Positions 9,734-17,973 of a stretch of 64,000 nt of DNA are shown piece by piece. The number at the start of each line of letters is the position of its first letter. The stretch's first letter is position 1. Below the pieces are notes generated by a model. It was given only the letters and a program-made list of their open reading frames with translations, made no database searches and was not told the DNA's origin. A program made the translations under genes and the position numbers. The stretch is from DASUNP01 sp963728545 (GTDB lineage: Bacteria > Acidobacteriota > Blastocatellia > UBA7656). The stretch is from contig CAVSKO010000003.1 in the NCBI GenBank assembly GCA_963728545.1, positions 2,976,001 to 3,040,000 on the forward strand. The letters are read 5' to 3'.

Positions 9734-10929
9734 CTTTTAGGAGGGAGGCCAAGAATCACGGCCTCGAACGGATCGAGATCAAGCCTGAGCATGCCGCCCG
9801 CGTCAGAGAACATCTCTCGCTGTTGCTTGCGCCGCTTCAAAAAGATAATCGTGCCAAAAGTCGAGCCCACGAACAGAACCATCAATATAGCCAGACCCAT
9901 TATGTTGAAGGTCGAGATCAACATCCGCGCCGCTTTCTGCGTGTGGAAAGGGTCATTGTAGGGCGTCAGCGGGTCGAGCAGTTTCACAGTGTAAGGGTAT
10001 TCGACCGAATCGATAAGGCCCTGAGCATATTCGCGGTCGTCAAAGTTCGTCGCTTCGACTATGTAATTGCCCTGGCGTTTTACGATAATCCGATTCCGCT
10101 CTTCTTCCGAAAGCGTGGCGAGGTACGCGTTGATACGCGCGAGAGCGTCATAAGCAAACTGCGGCGTGTGGTACTCGACTATCAAGAGCCTGGCTCTTGA
10201 GCCTGCGCTCGCCGCCTGTGCTGCGGGCTCGCTTCCGGGGGCATACTCGGCCATAGCCGCCTCGGCGTCTCCGGCAAACCCGAACATATCTCGGCCCCGC
10301 TCGACGTAATCGTTGAGCGATTCGGGACCTAGAAAGTACCGATGGCTTGCGGCAACCGCCTGCTGGCGGGGCAGGCTCTCAAGCAAGGGCGGCATCTTTA
10401 CAGCCTGTTTGTCCCGCCCAAGAGTGTTCGAGATGGACCGGGCGAGGCTCTCTTGCAAAGGCGCGGCTCCGGGCGCTGTGACGCGCACCATATAATTGTC
10501 CTTCCAGAAGAGGACCCCCTCGGCCAGCCGCGCGCTCGCCGAGCCGAAGCCTGGCTGATCGGCTGCGGTTTTGTTCGCCCCTGCGGCGTAGGTAAACAGC
10601 CCGAAGGCCGCAAAAGCGTTTTCGGTCTGAAAGATTTCGACGCGGGCCGCGCCGTACTGGCGCTGATAGGCTTCCATGACCAGATACTCTTGATAAGCCG
10701 TCGCTTTTTCCCCGACTATCGCGGCCAGATTATCGCGGCCAAATCCCTTGATCTCGCCGGCTGCTTTCACGCCTGCGAGTCTTTCAGGCAATAGCCCTGC
10801 GGCCGAACGCGCCGTTGCGATTGCGGTCACTTCCTTGCCCGCTTCCGGCTGGTCGGCTCCGTAAGCAATTACGCCCGCAATCAATATGGTTATCGCCGTC
10901 AGCAGTAAAGTTAATTTTCGTAGTTGCAT
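9721..10929 (-). CDS. DUF6599-like exported membrane-anchored protein
   Basis: 402 aa from the ATG at 10929 (MQLRKLTLLLTAITILIAG), chosen because it starts a signal peptide and an AGGA lies about 10 nt upstream; the frame is open to 10983. The body has RLAGVKAAGEIKGFGRDNL, YGAARVEIFQ and FGLFTYA, as in DUF6599-like exported proteins (family assignment from memory). A transmembrane helix near the C-terminus (STFNIMGLAILMVLFVGSTF) is followed by a basic RRKQQRE segment, so the bulk would be periplasmic. Function unknown. It lies between the PH-domain protein and the sigma-54 regulator. Confidence 0.75.
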   Translation of the reverse strand: MQLRKLTLLLTAITILIAGVIAYGADQPEAGKEVTAIATARSAAGLLPERLAGVKAAGEIKGFGRDNLAAIVGEKATAYQEYLVMEAYQRQYGAARVEIFQTENAFAAFGLFTYAAGANKTAADQPGFGSASARLAEGVLFWKDNYMVRVTAPGAAPLQESLARSISNTLGRDKQAVKMPPLLESLPRQQAVAASHRYFLGPESLNDYVERGRDMFGFAGDAEAAMAEYAPGSEPAAQAASAGSRARLLIVEYHTPQFAYDALARINAYLATLSEEERNRIIVKRQGNYIVEATNFDDREYAQGLIDSVEYPYTVKLLDPLTPYNDPFHTQKAARMLISTFNIMGLAILMVLFVGSTFGTIIFLKRRKQQREMFSDAGGMLRLDLDPFEAVILGLPPKRSDE

Positions 10930-10988
10930 CCGTTGAATTCCTGTTCTGAATTTGACAAACATAGTTATTAGACCCCACAACACGCTTT

Positions 10989-11606
10989 TCAGTTCCGGCG
11001 GCGCAACTGGCCCAGAATAATATTTGCGTATCGTTCGGGGTGATGTATCTCGTTCAGGTGTATGCTGCCGCTCTCAGAGGCGCTGTCAATTACGATGTCT
11101 CCGAGCTTCAAGAACCGCTGCCAGACCGATGCCGTCACGGTCACGTCCTGTATGTTGCGCAACGGTATGTTTCTGACAGTCTTTGAGATAATTCCGTAAC
11201 GCATCTCCAGCTTATGATTCGTAAGCGTGTAGACTTCGCGCCGGCGGACAATATGCTTGTAGATCGGAATCGCAAACGCCACGAGCCCGACTCCGAGGAT
11301 AATCCAGGGCGCGACACCGCCGTCAATCAAGCCTTGCGAGGTAGCTATTCCTGTCGCCGCCGCCGCCGCGATCCAGACGACGGCAGCGACTATGTACCAG
11401 GCGACGACGTAAAACATCGTGGGCCTGAGCGTGAAGATCGGGTCTTCTTCCACGTCCGAGGCGGGCCAGGCTGCCGCCGCCGCCGCTCGATCAGCCACAC
11501 GGTCAACATCCGTTTTGACCGATCTGTCGGTCAGAGCGGGAGTGCCGCAGTAGTTGCAAAAGCGGCTCCCCGCCGGTAGCGCCTCGCCGCATCGGTTGCA
11601 GAACAT
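10989..11606 (-). CDS. Zinc-ribbon and bacterial PH-domain membrane protein
   Basis: 205 aa. The N-terminus is a zinc ribbon with two CxxC pairs (MFCNRCGEALPAGSRFCNYCG). Two hydrophobic segments (about 75-120) are followed by a bacterial PH domain (bPH_2 type) with YTLTNHKLEMRYGIISKTVRNIPLRNIQDV and SGSIHLNEI. Such proteins are membrane-associated and of mostly unknown role. It is the first gene of the minus-strand set that includes the DUF6599-like and NtrC-like genes. Confidence 0.85.
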   Translation of the reverse strand: MFCNRCGEALPAGSRFCNYCGTPALTDRSVKTDVDRVADRAAAAAAWPASDVEEDPIFTLRPTMFYVVAWYIVAAVVWIAAAAATGIATSQGLIDGGVAPWIILGVGLVAFAIPIYKHIVRRREVYTLTNHKLEMRYGIISKTVRNIPLRNIQDVTVTASVWQRFLKLGDIVIDSASESGSIHLNEIHHPERYANIILGQLRRRN

Positions 11607-11768
11607 ATCAATTCCCTGTCTAGTGGTCTCGCCGCACAGCCACCGGGCTGTGCCAATCCGACTATAATTTTATCATACGAGCCTGCGCCGGGATAAGATG
11701 CCGCGCAAGCTGCGCGTTAAAACAATTCGCTACTCTTTTGCAACTCGTGGCTCTCTTGCGTAGTACTT

Positions 11769-11774
11769 TATAAT
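11769..11774 (+). promoter_or_regulatory. Candidate -10 element upstream of hydrolase gene
   Basis: A perfect TATAAT lies 36 nt before the ATG at 11811. No good -35 is found at 16-18 nt spacing, so this is only a candidate. Confidence 0.35.
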
Positions 11775-11810
11775 GATAGAAGCCCCATGATGTAGGAAGG
11801 GGTGATTTTG

Positions 11811-12824
11811 ATGAGCAAAGGTAAAGTTGACAACGACGCGGCGTCCGGCGCATCAAGCGAAGCGATTGCAAACCTGTCCGAGATTCGCAATCGCAAGTGG
11901 CTGCGAATGGCCGGGCTGGTTACTTTAGGGATGGCAGGATCGCTTACGGTGCTTATCGGAGCGGCGAGCTACCCGCTTTCGGGCTTATTGATCCGCCCCA
12001 GGCTCAAGCGGCTCTCTCAACTCAAGAGTCCCCACCTGAGAAACCTCATTCGGCGCATAGGAATAGAGTTCGAGGAGGTAACCTTCTCGTCCTTCGACGG
12101 CACGCGATTGTACGGGTGGTGGCTCCAGTCAATGCAGGACGCGCCTACGGTTGTAATCCTTCACGGAGTAAAGAAGAACCGGACGGACGTGTTGCGCGCG
12201 GCTCTTATATTGAGACGGGCAGGATTCAACGTGCTTGTATTCGACGGTCGCGCGCACGGCAACAGCGAAGGCCGTTATGTCACTTATGGATTCTACGAGC
12301 GGCGGGATGTTGAAACGGCGCTTGAATGGCTGGCGGCGGAAAAGGGCGTGAATCGAGAGACAGTTGGACTGGCCGGCGAATCTATGGGCGCGGCAATCGC
12401 GCTACAGGTTGCGGCGCACAACCCAGGGATTCGCGCCGTGTGGGCCGACAGCCCTTTCGCTTCGCTTCGCCGGATTGCAGGCGAGTTTGTCCAGAGGGTT
12501 ACGCGGCTGCCGGGCGTGGTGTTGAATCCGGTCTTGTGGACTACGCTGCACGTGGCAAACTACCGGGGCAAGTTCGACGTGAGAACCGTCAACCCGCAGG
12601 CGCTGGCCGCGCAGATAAAATGCCCCGTATCGCTCGTGCATGGGACCGCAGATCAATTGATCGCGACTGCACATTCGCAGAGCATTTACGACGCGCTCGG
12701 CGGCAAGAAAGATATATGGTTTGTCGAAGGCGTGCGGCACGCGCGCTCGATTCGCCATCACCGCTCGCGCCGCGAGTACAGCGAGCGACTGACGCGCTTT
12801 TTCAAAGAGAACCTCGTCACATAA
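11811..12824 (+). CDS. Membrane-anchored alpha/beta hydrolase
   Basis: 337 aa from the ATG at 11811, about 9 nt after AGGAAGGGG; an in-frame GTG at 11802 is too close to that site. One N-terminal hydrophobic helix (GLVTLGMAGSLTVLIGAASY) anchors it. The hydrolase core has an oxyanion-region HG (VILHGVKKNR), the nucleophile elbow GESMG, an acidic member in VHGTADQ and a late His in GVRHAR, giving a complete Ser-Asp-His triad. It resembles esterase or peptidase-like family members; the substrate is unknown. It stands alone in front of the tRNA gene. Confidence 0.88.
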   Translation: MSKGKVDNDAASGASSEAIANLSEIRNRKWLRMAGLVTLGMAGSLTVLIGAASYPLSGLLIRPRLKRLSQLKSPHLRNLIRRIGIEFEEVTFSSFDGTRLYGWWLQSMQDAPTVVILHGVKKNRTDVLRAALILRRAGFNVLVFDGRAHGNSEGRYVTYGFYERRDVETALEWLAAEKGVNRETVGLAGESMGAAIALQVAAHNPGIRAVWADSPFASLRRIAGEFVQRVTRLPGVVLNPVLWTTLHVANYRGKFDVRTVNPQALAAQIKCPVSLVHGTADQLIATAHSQSIYDALGGKKDIWFVEGVRHARSIRHHRSRREYSERLTRFFKENLVT

Positions 12825-12862
12825 TCGCGCGATTGCCGCGCGAGCCATTTTTTTGACCGCAG

Positions 12863-12892
12863 TTGACACTCGCGCAAGCCTTCTGCTAGTTT
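12863..12892 (+). promoter_or_regulatory. Promoter of the tRNA-Asn gene
   Basis: A consensus -35 TTGACA (12863-12868) and a weaker -10 TAGTTT (12887-12892) are separated by 18 nt. The mature tRNA 5' end is 26 nt further downstream, as expected for a tRNA promoter. Confidence 0.6.
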
Positions 12893-12951
12893 ATTCATTC
12901 CTTCAGATGAAGGATTTTCCTGAGTAGCTCAATGGCAGAGCATCCGGCTGT

Positions 12952-13856
12952 AAAGGATGCATGATCTTTGAAGTTCATGCTGGCATATTGCAGCTTCCAC
13001 AGGTGACTGTGGTTGAAAAACTGGGCGAATTCAGGGAACCCTGCACCGGCAACTACCGGAATGGCAACCCTGAGCGAAGCCTGCTGAAAAGCCTGCGCGG
13101 TTTATAGCGCAGTACAAGCAGGAACGTGCAGAGACTGAGGTTGTGTTGCAATGAAAGTTCTACCGTTGGTAGGAACGGAACTCAGATCTGCTATTGTTGG
13201 AATGGTGGCTGGAGACGCTGGGATCAGGAAGCAAAAAGGCTGCCGATCTGTGAGTCTTCGGATTACTCATGCCAAAAGACAGGGAGAGTATCTTGAGTAC
13301 AAAAGAGATATTCTCCAAAATCTGTTTAAGGGATGGGAGATTCCAATCAGGCCAATCAATAATAGCGGATATCCAGGAGTCAGGTTAGAAACTCGCAATC
13401 ACCCTAAACTGAGGGCCATTTATAAATGGTTCTATAGCAATGGGAAAAAGCGGTTTTCGAGACGCATCCTCAACTATCTAACACCCATCGGGATTGCAAT
13501 TTGGTATATGGATGATGGCTCTCTTTCTTATAAAAAAAGGCGGGGAGAGATTCACGGTCGAGAGATCCATCTCAATACTTACTGCTCATTGGAGGAGGCT
13601 AAAGTTATTCAAGCCTACTTCAAGGAAGTATGGGATATTTCTTGGACTGTAGTTCTAAATAAGGGTCTTTTTCGGCTTCGGATGGGATCAAACGAGGCCA
13701 AAAAGTTCTTTACGATCATCAACCCGTATATAGTCCCGATTATGAAGTACAAGATAGATTTGGGATACGTAAAGCGACACGATCAACAGCGCCCGGCAAC
13801 TTTCTCGGAAAGTTGATGAGATAGTCCGCCCCTATGTGAAAACATAGGACAATGCG
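12952..13856 (+). mobile_element. Group I intron in tRNA-Asn
   Basis: 905 nt. The 5' exon end GGCTGT pairs with GCAGCT at 12990-12995, forming P1 with the expected U-G pair at the splice site (U12951, G12990). Core elements are recognisable: P around 13026-13040 (AATTCAGGGAA), Q around 13062-13076 (GCAACCCTGAGCG), R at 13126-13140 (GTGCAGAGACTGAGG) and S at 13815-13828 (GATGAGATAGTCCG); the P7 pairing GACT/AGTC is intact. P9 at 13831-13848 is a perfect 7-bp hairpin with a GAAA tetraloop. The intron ends in the required G at 13856. The endonuclease ORF lies between R and S, that is in the P8 region. It should self-splice. Confidence 0.9.
13151..13816 (+). CDS. LAGLIDADG homing endonuclease (intron-encoded)
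   Basis: 221 aa. Two LAGLIDADG-type motifs are present: IVGMVAGDAG near residue 17 and IAIWYMDDGS near residue 117. This is the arrangement of the LAGLIDADG DNA endonuclease type found in organellar and bacterial introns. The Asp residues expected to bind metal are kept in both. The ATG follows a GAGG about 10 nt upstream, and the TGA overlaps the first bases of the S core element. The ORF is visibly richer in A and T than neighbouring genes, in line with horizontal arrival together with the intron. It should cut intronless tRNA-Asn alleles; activity is inferred. Confidence 0.9.
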   Translation: MKVLPLVGTELRSAIVGMVAGDAGIRKQKGCRSVSLRITHAKRQGEYLEYKRDILQNLFKGWEIPIRPINNSGYPGVRLETRNHPKLRAIYKWFYSNGKKRFSRRILNYLTPIGIAIWYMDDGSLSYKKRRGEIHGREIHLNTYCSLEEAKVIQAYFKEVWDISWTVVLNKGLFRLRMGSNEAKKFFTIINPYIVPIMKYKIDLGYVKRHDQQRPATFSES

Positions 13857-13902
13857 TAACCGGAGGGTTGTAGGTTCGAGTCCTACCTCAGGAGCCACTT
13901 TC

Positions 13903-13942
13903 AAAAGGCCGTCGGAAACAGGTCCGGCGGCCTTTTGCTTTT
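13903..13942 (+). terminator. Terminator of tRNA-Asn
   Basis: Stem AAAAGGCCGTCGG (13903-13915) pairs with CCGGCGGCCTTTT (13924-13936) with one G-U pair and an 8-nt loop, followed by a T-rich tail. It starts 5 nt after the tRNA CCA end and runs up to the last codon of the convergent O-antigen-ligase-like gene. Confidence 0.85.
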
Positions 13943-15162
13943 TATTCGTAACCAGGCCGGGTGGTCTTTTCAACCGAGTCTGCGTCGGCAAGTCCTATTA
14001 TCACCCACAGGTGCCGAAAGTCCTCGACATCCTGCGCCATAGCGTCTAAACCGAGTCCGGCCAGACCGCCCCACAGCGCCAGGTTCGTCGCAAGAGAGCG
14101 TTTGCGCCAGACGGCTGCGATCAACGCCGCGAAAGCGATGAGCGCGGGGAGGCCAAGAGTTGCGGCAATGTTTAATGGGGTGCAGTGGGCATCGAAGGGA
14201 ACGGCTTTGTATGAGCCGGGCTGTGTTCCAGGCCCGCTGCCAGAAAGCGGGTGGGCGGTCACTGTCTGAAGTGACGTTGTGAAAGCTTCATACCGGCTTG
14301 AGGCCGCGGTCTCAAATCTTATGTCGAAGAGGTTAGCCGGGTTAATTATCGGTTTCCAAAAAGTCATGGAAACCATAACCGCAAACAATACGACGGCACA
14401 GGCGTAAACCAGCTTTCGCCTCTTCCCTGTCCGGTCGGATCGGATCGCGGCGGCCAGTATGAAACCGAGTATGCCGCGAGAAAAGGTGAGAAAAACGGTC
14501 AACCAGAGGGCTGCAAGCGTCGCGCGCCTGAGAGTTGTGGAGAGATTGGCTGTGCGGCAGGTAATGATGGCGGAAGCGAAGATACAGAAGCTCGCAAGCA
14601 GGTTCGGATTATAAAAGCCCGCCTGCATGCGCGCATACCACCGGGAAGGCTCAAGCTCGCCGTAGATCCCTCTGAGCGGCGTGTCCAGCCCCGCGTAAAA
14701 CAGAACCAGACCTGTGATTGCCGCCGCCGCCGTGATGAGCGAGGTCGCGGCCACGACCTGCGCGATGGCTCGCCGCATACCCGGTCGCAAGGCTATGTCC
14801 GAGGTTATGAAAGCGAGCGCGCATAACTCGGCGATCCCTAAAAGCTTCCACGCGCTTGCTCCTCGATCAATTAAGGCTGACAGGAATGAAAGGGCGGCAA
14901 ATAAGAAGTAGAGCGCAATCGCCGCATGCGCAGGTCTGAGGGGTGGGATTCTACCGAGCAGCCATTGTTCGAGCGCCCACAAAGCGGCGGCCGCCGCAAA
15001 AACCGCGTCGGCCCATTGCGCATGCTCGTGCAGCCACGGAAAGGGGGGAAACCATGTCCACGGCAGCAGCGCAAGCGCAGCGAGATAAAGCGCCGCCACC
15101 GCGCGCGACAGGTTTTTGGAAATGTGTGATTGAGACGTTTGCGATTGCTGCGACTCAGCCAC
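13942..15162 (-). CDS. O-antigen ligase/polymerase-like membrane protein (Wzy_C)
   Basis: 406 aa starting at a GTG (15162-15160). About ten hydrophobic segments, a central TFSRGILGF motif and the periplasmic-loop pattern HPLSGSGPGTQPGSY match the Wzy_C/O-antigen ligase family, where the loop Arg and His act in glycan polymerisation or ligation. It follows the VirB9-like gene by 18 nt, so the two are probably cotranscribed. This copy lies outside the main polysaccharide operon, which has its own paralogue at 47779-49221. Confidence 0.85.
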   Translation of the reverse strand: MAESQQSQTSQSHISKNLSRAVAALYLAALALLPWTWFPPFPWLHEHAQWADAVFAAAAALWALEQWLLGRIPPLRPAHAAIALYFLFAALSFLSALIDRGASAWKLLGIAELCALAFITSDIALRPGMRRAIAQVVAATSLITAAAAITGLVLFYAGLDTPLRGIYGELEPSRWYARMQAGFYNPNLLASFCIFASAIITCRTANLSTTLRRATLAALWLTVFLTFSRGILGFILAAAIRSDRTGKRRKLVYACAVVLFAVMVSMTFWKPIINPANLFDIRFETAASSRYEAFTTSLQTVTAHPLSGSGPGTQPGSYKAVPFDAHCTPLNIAATLGLPALIAFAALIAAVWRKRSLATNLALWGGLAGLGLDAMAQDVEDFRHLWVIIGLADADSVEKTTRPGYE

Positions 15163-15180
15163 CTTGGCCGCCGGAGGCTC

Positions 15181-16200
15181 CTATTGAATATTCAAACGCG
15201 CGATTTCAATATTGCCCTCGCCTCGCACAAACAGCGTGAGCCTGTCGGTCTCTGTGACGAGCTTCGAGTCAAAGACTATGATGCCGATGATACTCTCTCC
15301 GGCTTTAAGTCTGTTTTCGACGCGCCCTTGATTTATCTCGGCGGGTATCTCTTTCTTCTCTTTGCCCGAGCTTTTTTCGAGCGATAAGGAGCTGAAGGCA
15401 AAATCTTTGTCGCTATTGTTTTTGATCGTGTAGCGCAAATATGACTTCTCGTCAAAGGTCAGTATGCGCGGGTCAAGCGATAGTTCGATTCTTTTTTGGG
15501 CCACGAACGAATCGTTCACTCTTACATCACGCACTCCTTGTATCATCGCGCGTACGAACCGGCGTTGAATCTCCTGCTCCATGCGCTCGGCTGTCTTCCG
15601 CTCCAGGTCCGTGGATCGCTGCAGGGCCTGGAGATCAGAGTCTGAGGCGCGCTTCTCGGCTTGCGCCACTATCTGCCCGGCCTGCCCGCGCGCGTTAGCC
15701 AGAATATCTTCGGCCTGTTTCTGCGCGGCGGCGATAGCCTTCTCTGCCGTTTCCGAAGCCGTCTGATCGGCTGTGTGCGCTTGCTGCGAGCCTGCCGCCG
15801 GGCTTGCCGGGCCGCTTGCTATAGTCACCATTCGATATGCTTCGGCGACAGGGACGATCAATAGATCGAGGCTGTAGACGTTCTCTCCCCGCTCGCCCGT
15901 CTTAACGAAAAGGTTGCTGAGACCCTTAGAGACGACCGGCTTGAGGAAAACATCTTTGTCGCTGCGCTGGACTACGAAGCTGCCTTTGCCGGTGTTGGTG
16001 TCATAAAGGTCTCCGCAGATGATCTCTTTGACCGGCTCGGAAAATGCTATTCTGGTCGTGATTCCGGGCGTAGTTTTCACCAGCCCGATCTGGTTCGGCC
16101 CAAGCGTAAGCGTGGTTATCAGGGTTTGCTGCGCTCGCGCCGTTGAGGCTAAAACCAGTAGAGACAGCACGATTATCATTGTTCCTGCTTTGCTATACAT
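15181..16200 (-). CDS. VirB9/TrbG-like exported protein with coiled coil
   Basis: 339 aa with a signal peptide (IIVLSLLVLASTARAQQ) and a GAGG ribosome-binding site 7 nt before the ATG. Residues about 25-130 (TLGPNQIGLVKTTPGITTRI, DKDVFLKPVVSKGLSNLFVKT) resemble the N-terminal domain of VirB9/TrbG/TraK secretion-channel proteins. A long Ala/Gln/Glu-rich coiled coil follows (about 150-215), then a beta-rich tail (about 225-335). No other type IV secretion gene is present, so a periplasmic or outer-membrane scaffold role near the Wzy-like protein is more likely than conjugation. The family call is by motif resemblance only. Confidence 0.6.
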   Translation of the reverse strand: MYSKAGTMIIVLSLLVLASTARAQQTLITTLTLGPNQIGLVKTTPGITTRIAFSEPVKEIICGDLYDTNTGKGSFVVQRSDKDVFLKPVVSKGLSNLFVKTGERGENVYSLDLLIVPVAEAYRMVTIASGPASPAAGSQQAHTADQTASETAEKAIAAAQKQAEDILANARGQAGQIVAQAEKRASDSDLQALQRSTDLERKTAERMEQEIQRRFVRAMIQGVRDVRVNDSFVAQKRIELSLDPRILTFDEKSYLRYTIKNNSDKDFAFSSLSLEKSSGKEKKEIPAEINQGRVENRLKAGESIIGIIVFDSKLVTETDRLTLFVRGEGNIEIARLNIQ

Positions 16201-16234
16201 AATTGTACCTCACATATCTGATAAGAATTACGCT

Positions 16235-16324
16235 GCTAGACCTGTAGGGGGACCGGTCTAGCTCTATACCAGCAGTCAGGCAAGTGGGACGAGTAGATTG
16301 ATTCAGGTAGAGAAATTCTCTACC
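16235..16324. promoter_or_regulatory. Two palindromes upstream of the VirB9-like gene
   Basis: GCTAGACC (16235-16242) pairs perfectly with GGTCTAGC (16255-16262). GGTAGAGAA and TTCTCTACC (16306-16324) form a near-continuous dyad with one central base, more like an operator than a hairpin. Both lie in the 174-nt gap between the PqqD-fusion stop and the VirB9-like start. Role unproven. Confidence 0.35.
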
Positions 16325-16374
16325 CGGCTCTCAACTCTTTCGAACTCGCTCAACTTTCGAATCTGTCTATGACA

Positions 16375-16986
16375 TCAGCAGAGGCTGCCGGGTGCTCTCC
16401 AGCTTATCGTCGCAGTCAGCGCGGGGTCGGTAAAACAGGCCGTACAAGTGCTGCAATATAGCGCCTGTCCGTTACCGCAGCCGGCGTTGTCATAGCAGGT
16501 GCCCAGGACGGTAGTGCCGCAAGCAGTGGGACACGCGCCGTCGGATTTCTTACGACAAGCCTGGCATATCGGAGGTATTGAGGACCCGGCCATCGCCGTC
16601 GGAGCGACAATCGACATAACTAGAGGAACGGTCAGTAAAGCACCGAATCCCAGCCGCCGTACCGCGCTTCGCCGGGAGATGCTGGTCTTTTCTTGCGGCA
16701 GAGTGATCGGCTCCTGTAACAGGTCGGCACGGCTCAGCTTGTTCAAGGTAAACCAGACCATGTCTTCGCTGACAGGCGTGCTCCACTCTTTCTCCATCCG
16801 TCTAGCTATCTCTTCTACCGTTGTCTGACCATCGCAGTGGTTCCAGACAAAAGCAGCCGTCCGGTTAAGACAGTGAGCCTTATCCCGTCTGAGGTCATAA
16901 ACCAGCACTTCGTCTTTCAGCTCCTGAACTACCAGTTCCTCATTACGGGCCAGAGATGGTTGGTGATTTTCTTTTGTCTTCTTCAT
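16375..16986 (-). CDS. PqqD-like domain fused to Tat-like segment and Cys-rich tail
   Basis: 203 aa with an AAGGGAG ribosome-binding site. Residues about 15-95 form a PqqD/RiPP-recognition-element-like winged helix (ELKDEVLVYDLRRDKAHCLNRTAAFVW, TVEEIARRMEKEW). Then come SRRSAVRRLGFGALL and a hydrophobic stretch ending PTAMAGSS, which looks like an internal Tat-type export signal or a membrane anchor. The last 65 residues carry ten Cys (CQAC, CPTAC, CSTCTAC and others, ending in Cys). A PqqD domain normally binds a precursor peptide; here leader-binding fold and Cys-rich cargo are on one chain. It is the last gene of the cassette with HPr-kinase-like, MauE-redoxin and nucleotidyltransferase genes. 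The function is not known. Confidence 0.8.
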   Translation of the reverse strand: MKKTKENHQPSLARNEELVVQELKDEVLVYDLRRDKAHCLNRTAAFVWNHCDGQTTVEEIARRMEKEWSTPVSEDMVWFTLNKLSRADLLQEPITLPQEKTSISRRSAVRRLGFGALLTVPLVMSIVAPTAMAGSSIPPICQACRKKSDGACPTACGTTVLGTCYDNAGCGNGQALYCSTCTACFTDPALTATISWRAPGSLC

Positions 16987-17067
16987 ATCATTCTCCCTTA
17001 CAAGAATAAAGACTTGTTACCGAACTCGATTTGATGCCTTTCAATAATCGATGAGCGCGGCTTTCAT

Positions 17068-17931
17068 TCAGGAACACATCTTCAAGATGAGGTTGGCCGT
17101 CTCTTCAGCTTCACCGCGCGCGCCCTTTAATACGTTTGCTTCCGATACTGCCCTTTCCAGAGTTGGAAGCACCACTTCGGGTTTTCGCCTCGCCGGTATC
17201 GTGTTGGCGAGCAGGGCCAGAACCGCCTGTCCCGCCGTAAGCTGTCCGGGACGCCACGCCGAACCGGCTTTATATCGGCTGACGACCACCAGCCCGACCG
17301 GCAGCGGGCGGGTTCCGGTTACGCCGCCGATCTCCTCGGCGCGGCATTTCACCTGTCTGGCAGATTGTTTGTTTCTGATCGCCAGCGGCTGAGGATAAGG
17401 ATGTACTCGCCCTCGCCCGTCCAGCACAGCGTACTCGTCAGAATAGTAAGTGGCCCCGGCTCGCACCAGTTCAGCCACCAGGCTGGTCTTCCCGCTCATG
17501 CTGCGACCGGGGATGATAATTGCTTTTCCCTGCCAGCCTACGGCCCCGGCATGCACAAAGACTCTGCGCCGCGCCATTTCAGCGACGTACATCTTGAGGC
17601 GCGTTTCAAACGCTTCAAATATCTCTTTCAGGCTCCCTGATCTTGTCACCATCTTCAAATCGTCCATCAGAAGATGTGGTGAACGGCTCCGTCTTCGTAG
17701 CCCTTTGTCCTGAAGATGAAACGAGAATAGTCGCTCGACAAACTGCACCGAAGTCGGCTTCCACAACGGCGGAGCGTGATCGAGAATCCGGTCCAAAAAC
17801 TCCGGCTTGTTCGTGCGAATGCCTATGCGAACTCCGTAAGCCAGAATAGAGCGGCCCGCGACCCAATCGCCTTCCGTACAGGCATCAACCGTTCTGGTGT
17901 ATGGCAATAATGATTCTGAAAATCGATTCAT
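17068..17931 (-). CDS. HPr kinase-like P-loop protein
   Basis: 287 aa from the ATG at 17931 (MNRFSESLLPYTR); an in-frame TTG at 17943 is an alternative. It has Walker A GRSMSGKTS near residue 145 followed by YYSDEYAVLD, the pattern of HprK-related kinases that occur in peptide-modification clusters such as those of lasso peptides rather than in the phosphotransferase system. The N-terminal half is family-specific. Neighbours are the MauE-redoxin fusion (42 nt upstream) and the PqqD fusion. Phosphorylation of the cargo or of a small molecule is possible but not shown. Confidence 0.8.
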   Translation of the reverse strand: MNRFSESLLPYTRTVDACTEGDWVAGRSILAYGVRIGIRTNKPEFLDRILDHAPPLWKPTSVQFVERLFSFHLQDKGLRRRSRSPHLLMDDLKMVTRSGSLKEIFEAFETRLKMYVAEMARRRVFVHAGAVGWQGKAIIIPGRSMSGKTSLVAELVRAGATYYSDEYAVLDGRGRVHPYPQPLAIRNKQSARQVKCRAEEIGGVTGTRPLPVGLVVVSRYKAGSAWRPGQLTAGQAVLALLANTIPARRKPEVVLPTLERAVSEANVLKGARGEAEETANLILKMCS

Positions 17932-17973
17932 TCTGTTGCTCAATCCATACGGGCCGCTGTTGGAAAAAGCGAC

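Larger units (their letters stand above)
12918..13897 (+). tRNA. tRNA-Asn (GTT), split by a group I intron
   Basis: The 5' exon 12918-12951 holds acceptor TCCTGAG, D-stem GCTC/GAGC, anticodon-stem TCCGG and loop CTGT. The 3' exon 13857-13897 starts TAA, then CCGGA, a 5-nt variable region, T-arm GTAGG-TTCGAGT-CCTAC, acceptor CTCAGGA, discriminator G and encoded CCA. Joined, the loop is CTGTTAA with anticodon GTT, and all stems pair perfectly, giving a 75-nt tRNA. The short variable loop rules out tRNA-Tyr. The intron sits between anticodon positions 35 and 36. A promoter and a terminator flank the gene. Confidence 0.92.

Noticed and set aside
12948..12954. Reading CTGTAAA as the tRNA anticodon loop (Tyr, GTA)
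   Set aside because: It would need a different splice site, lacks the U-G pair of P1, and bacterial tRNA-Tyr has a long variable arm that is absent here.
16350..16377. TGA after the final Cys of the PqqD fusion, followed by an open frame, as a second selenocysteine codon
   Set aside because: The downstream frame codes no recognisable tail, and no compact SECIS-like hairpin with a GU loop sits at the expected distance.
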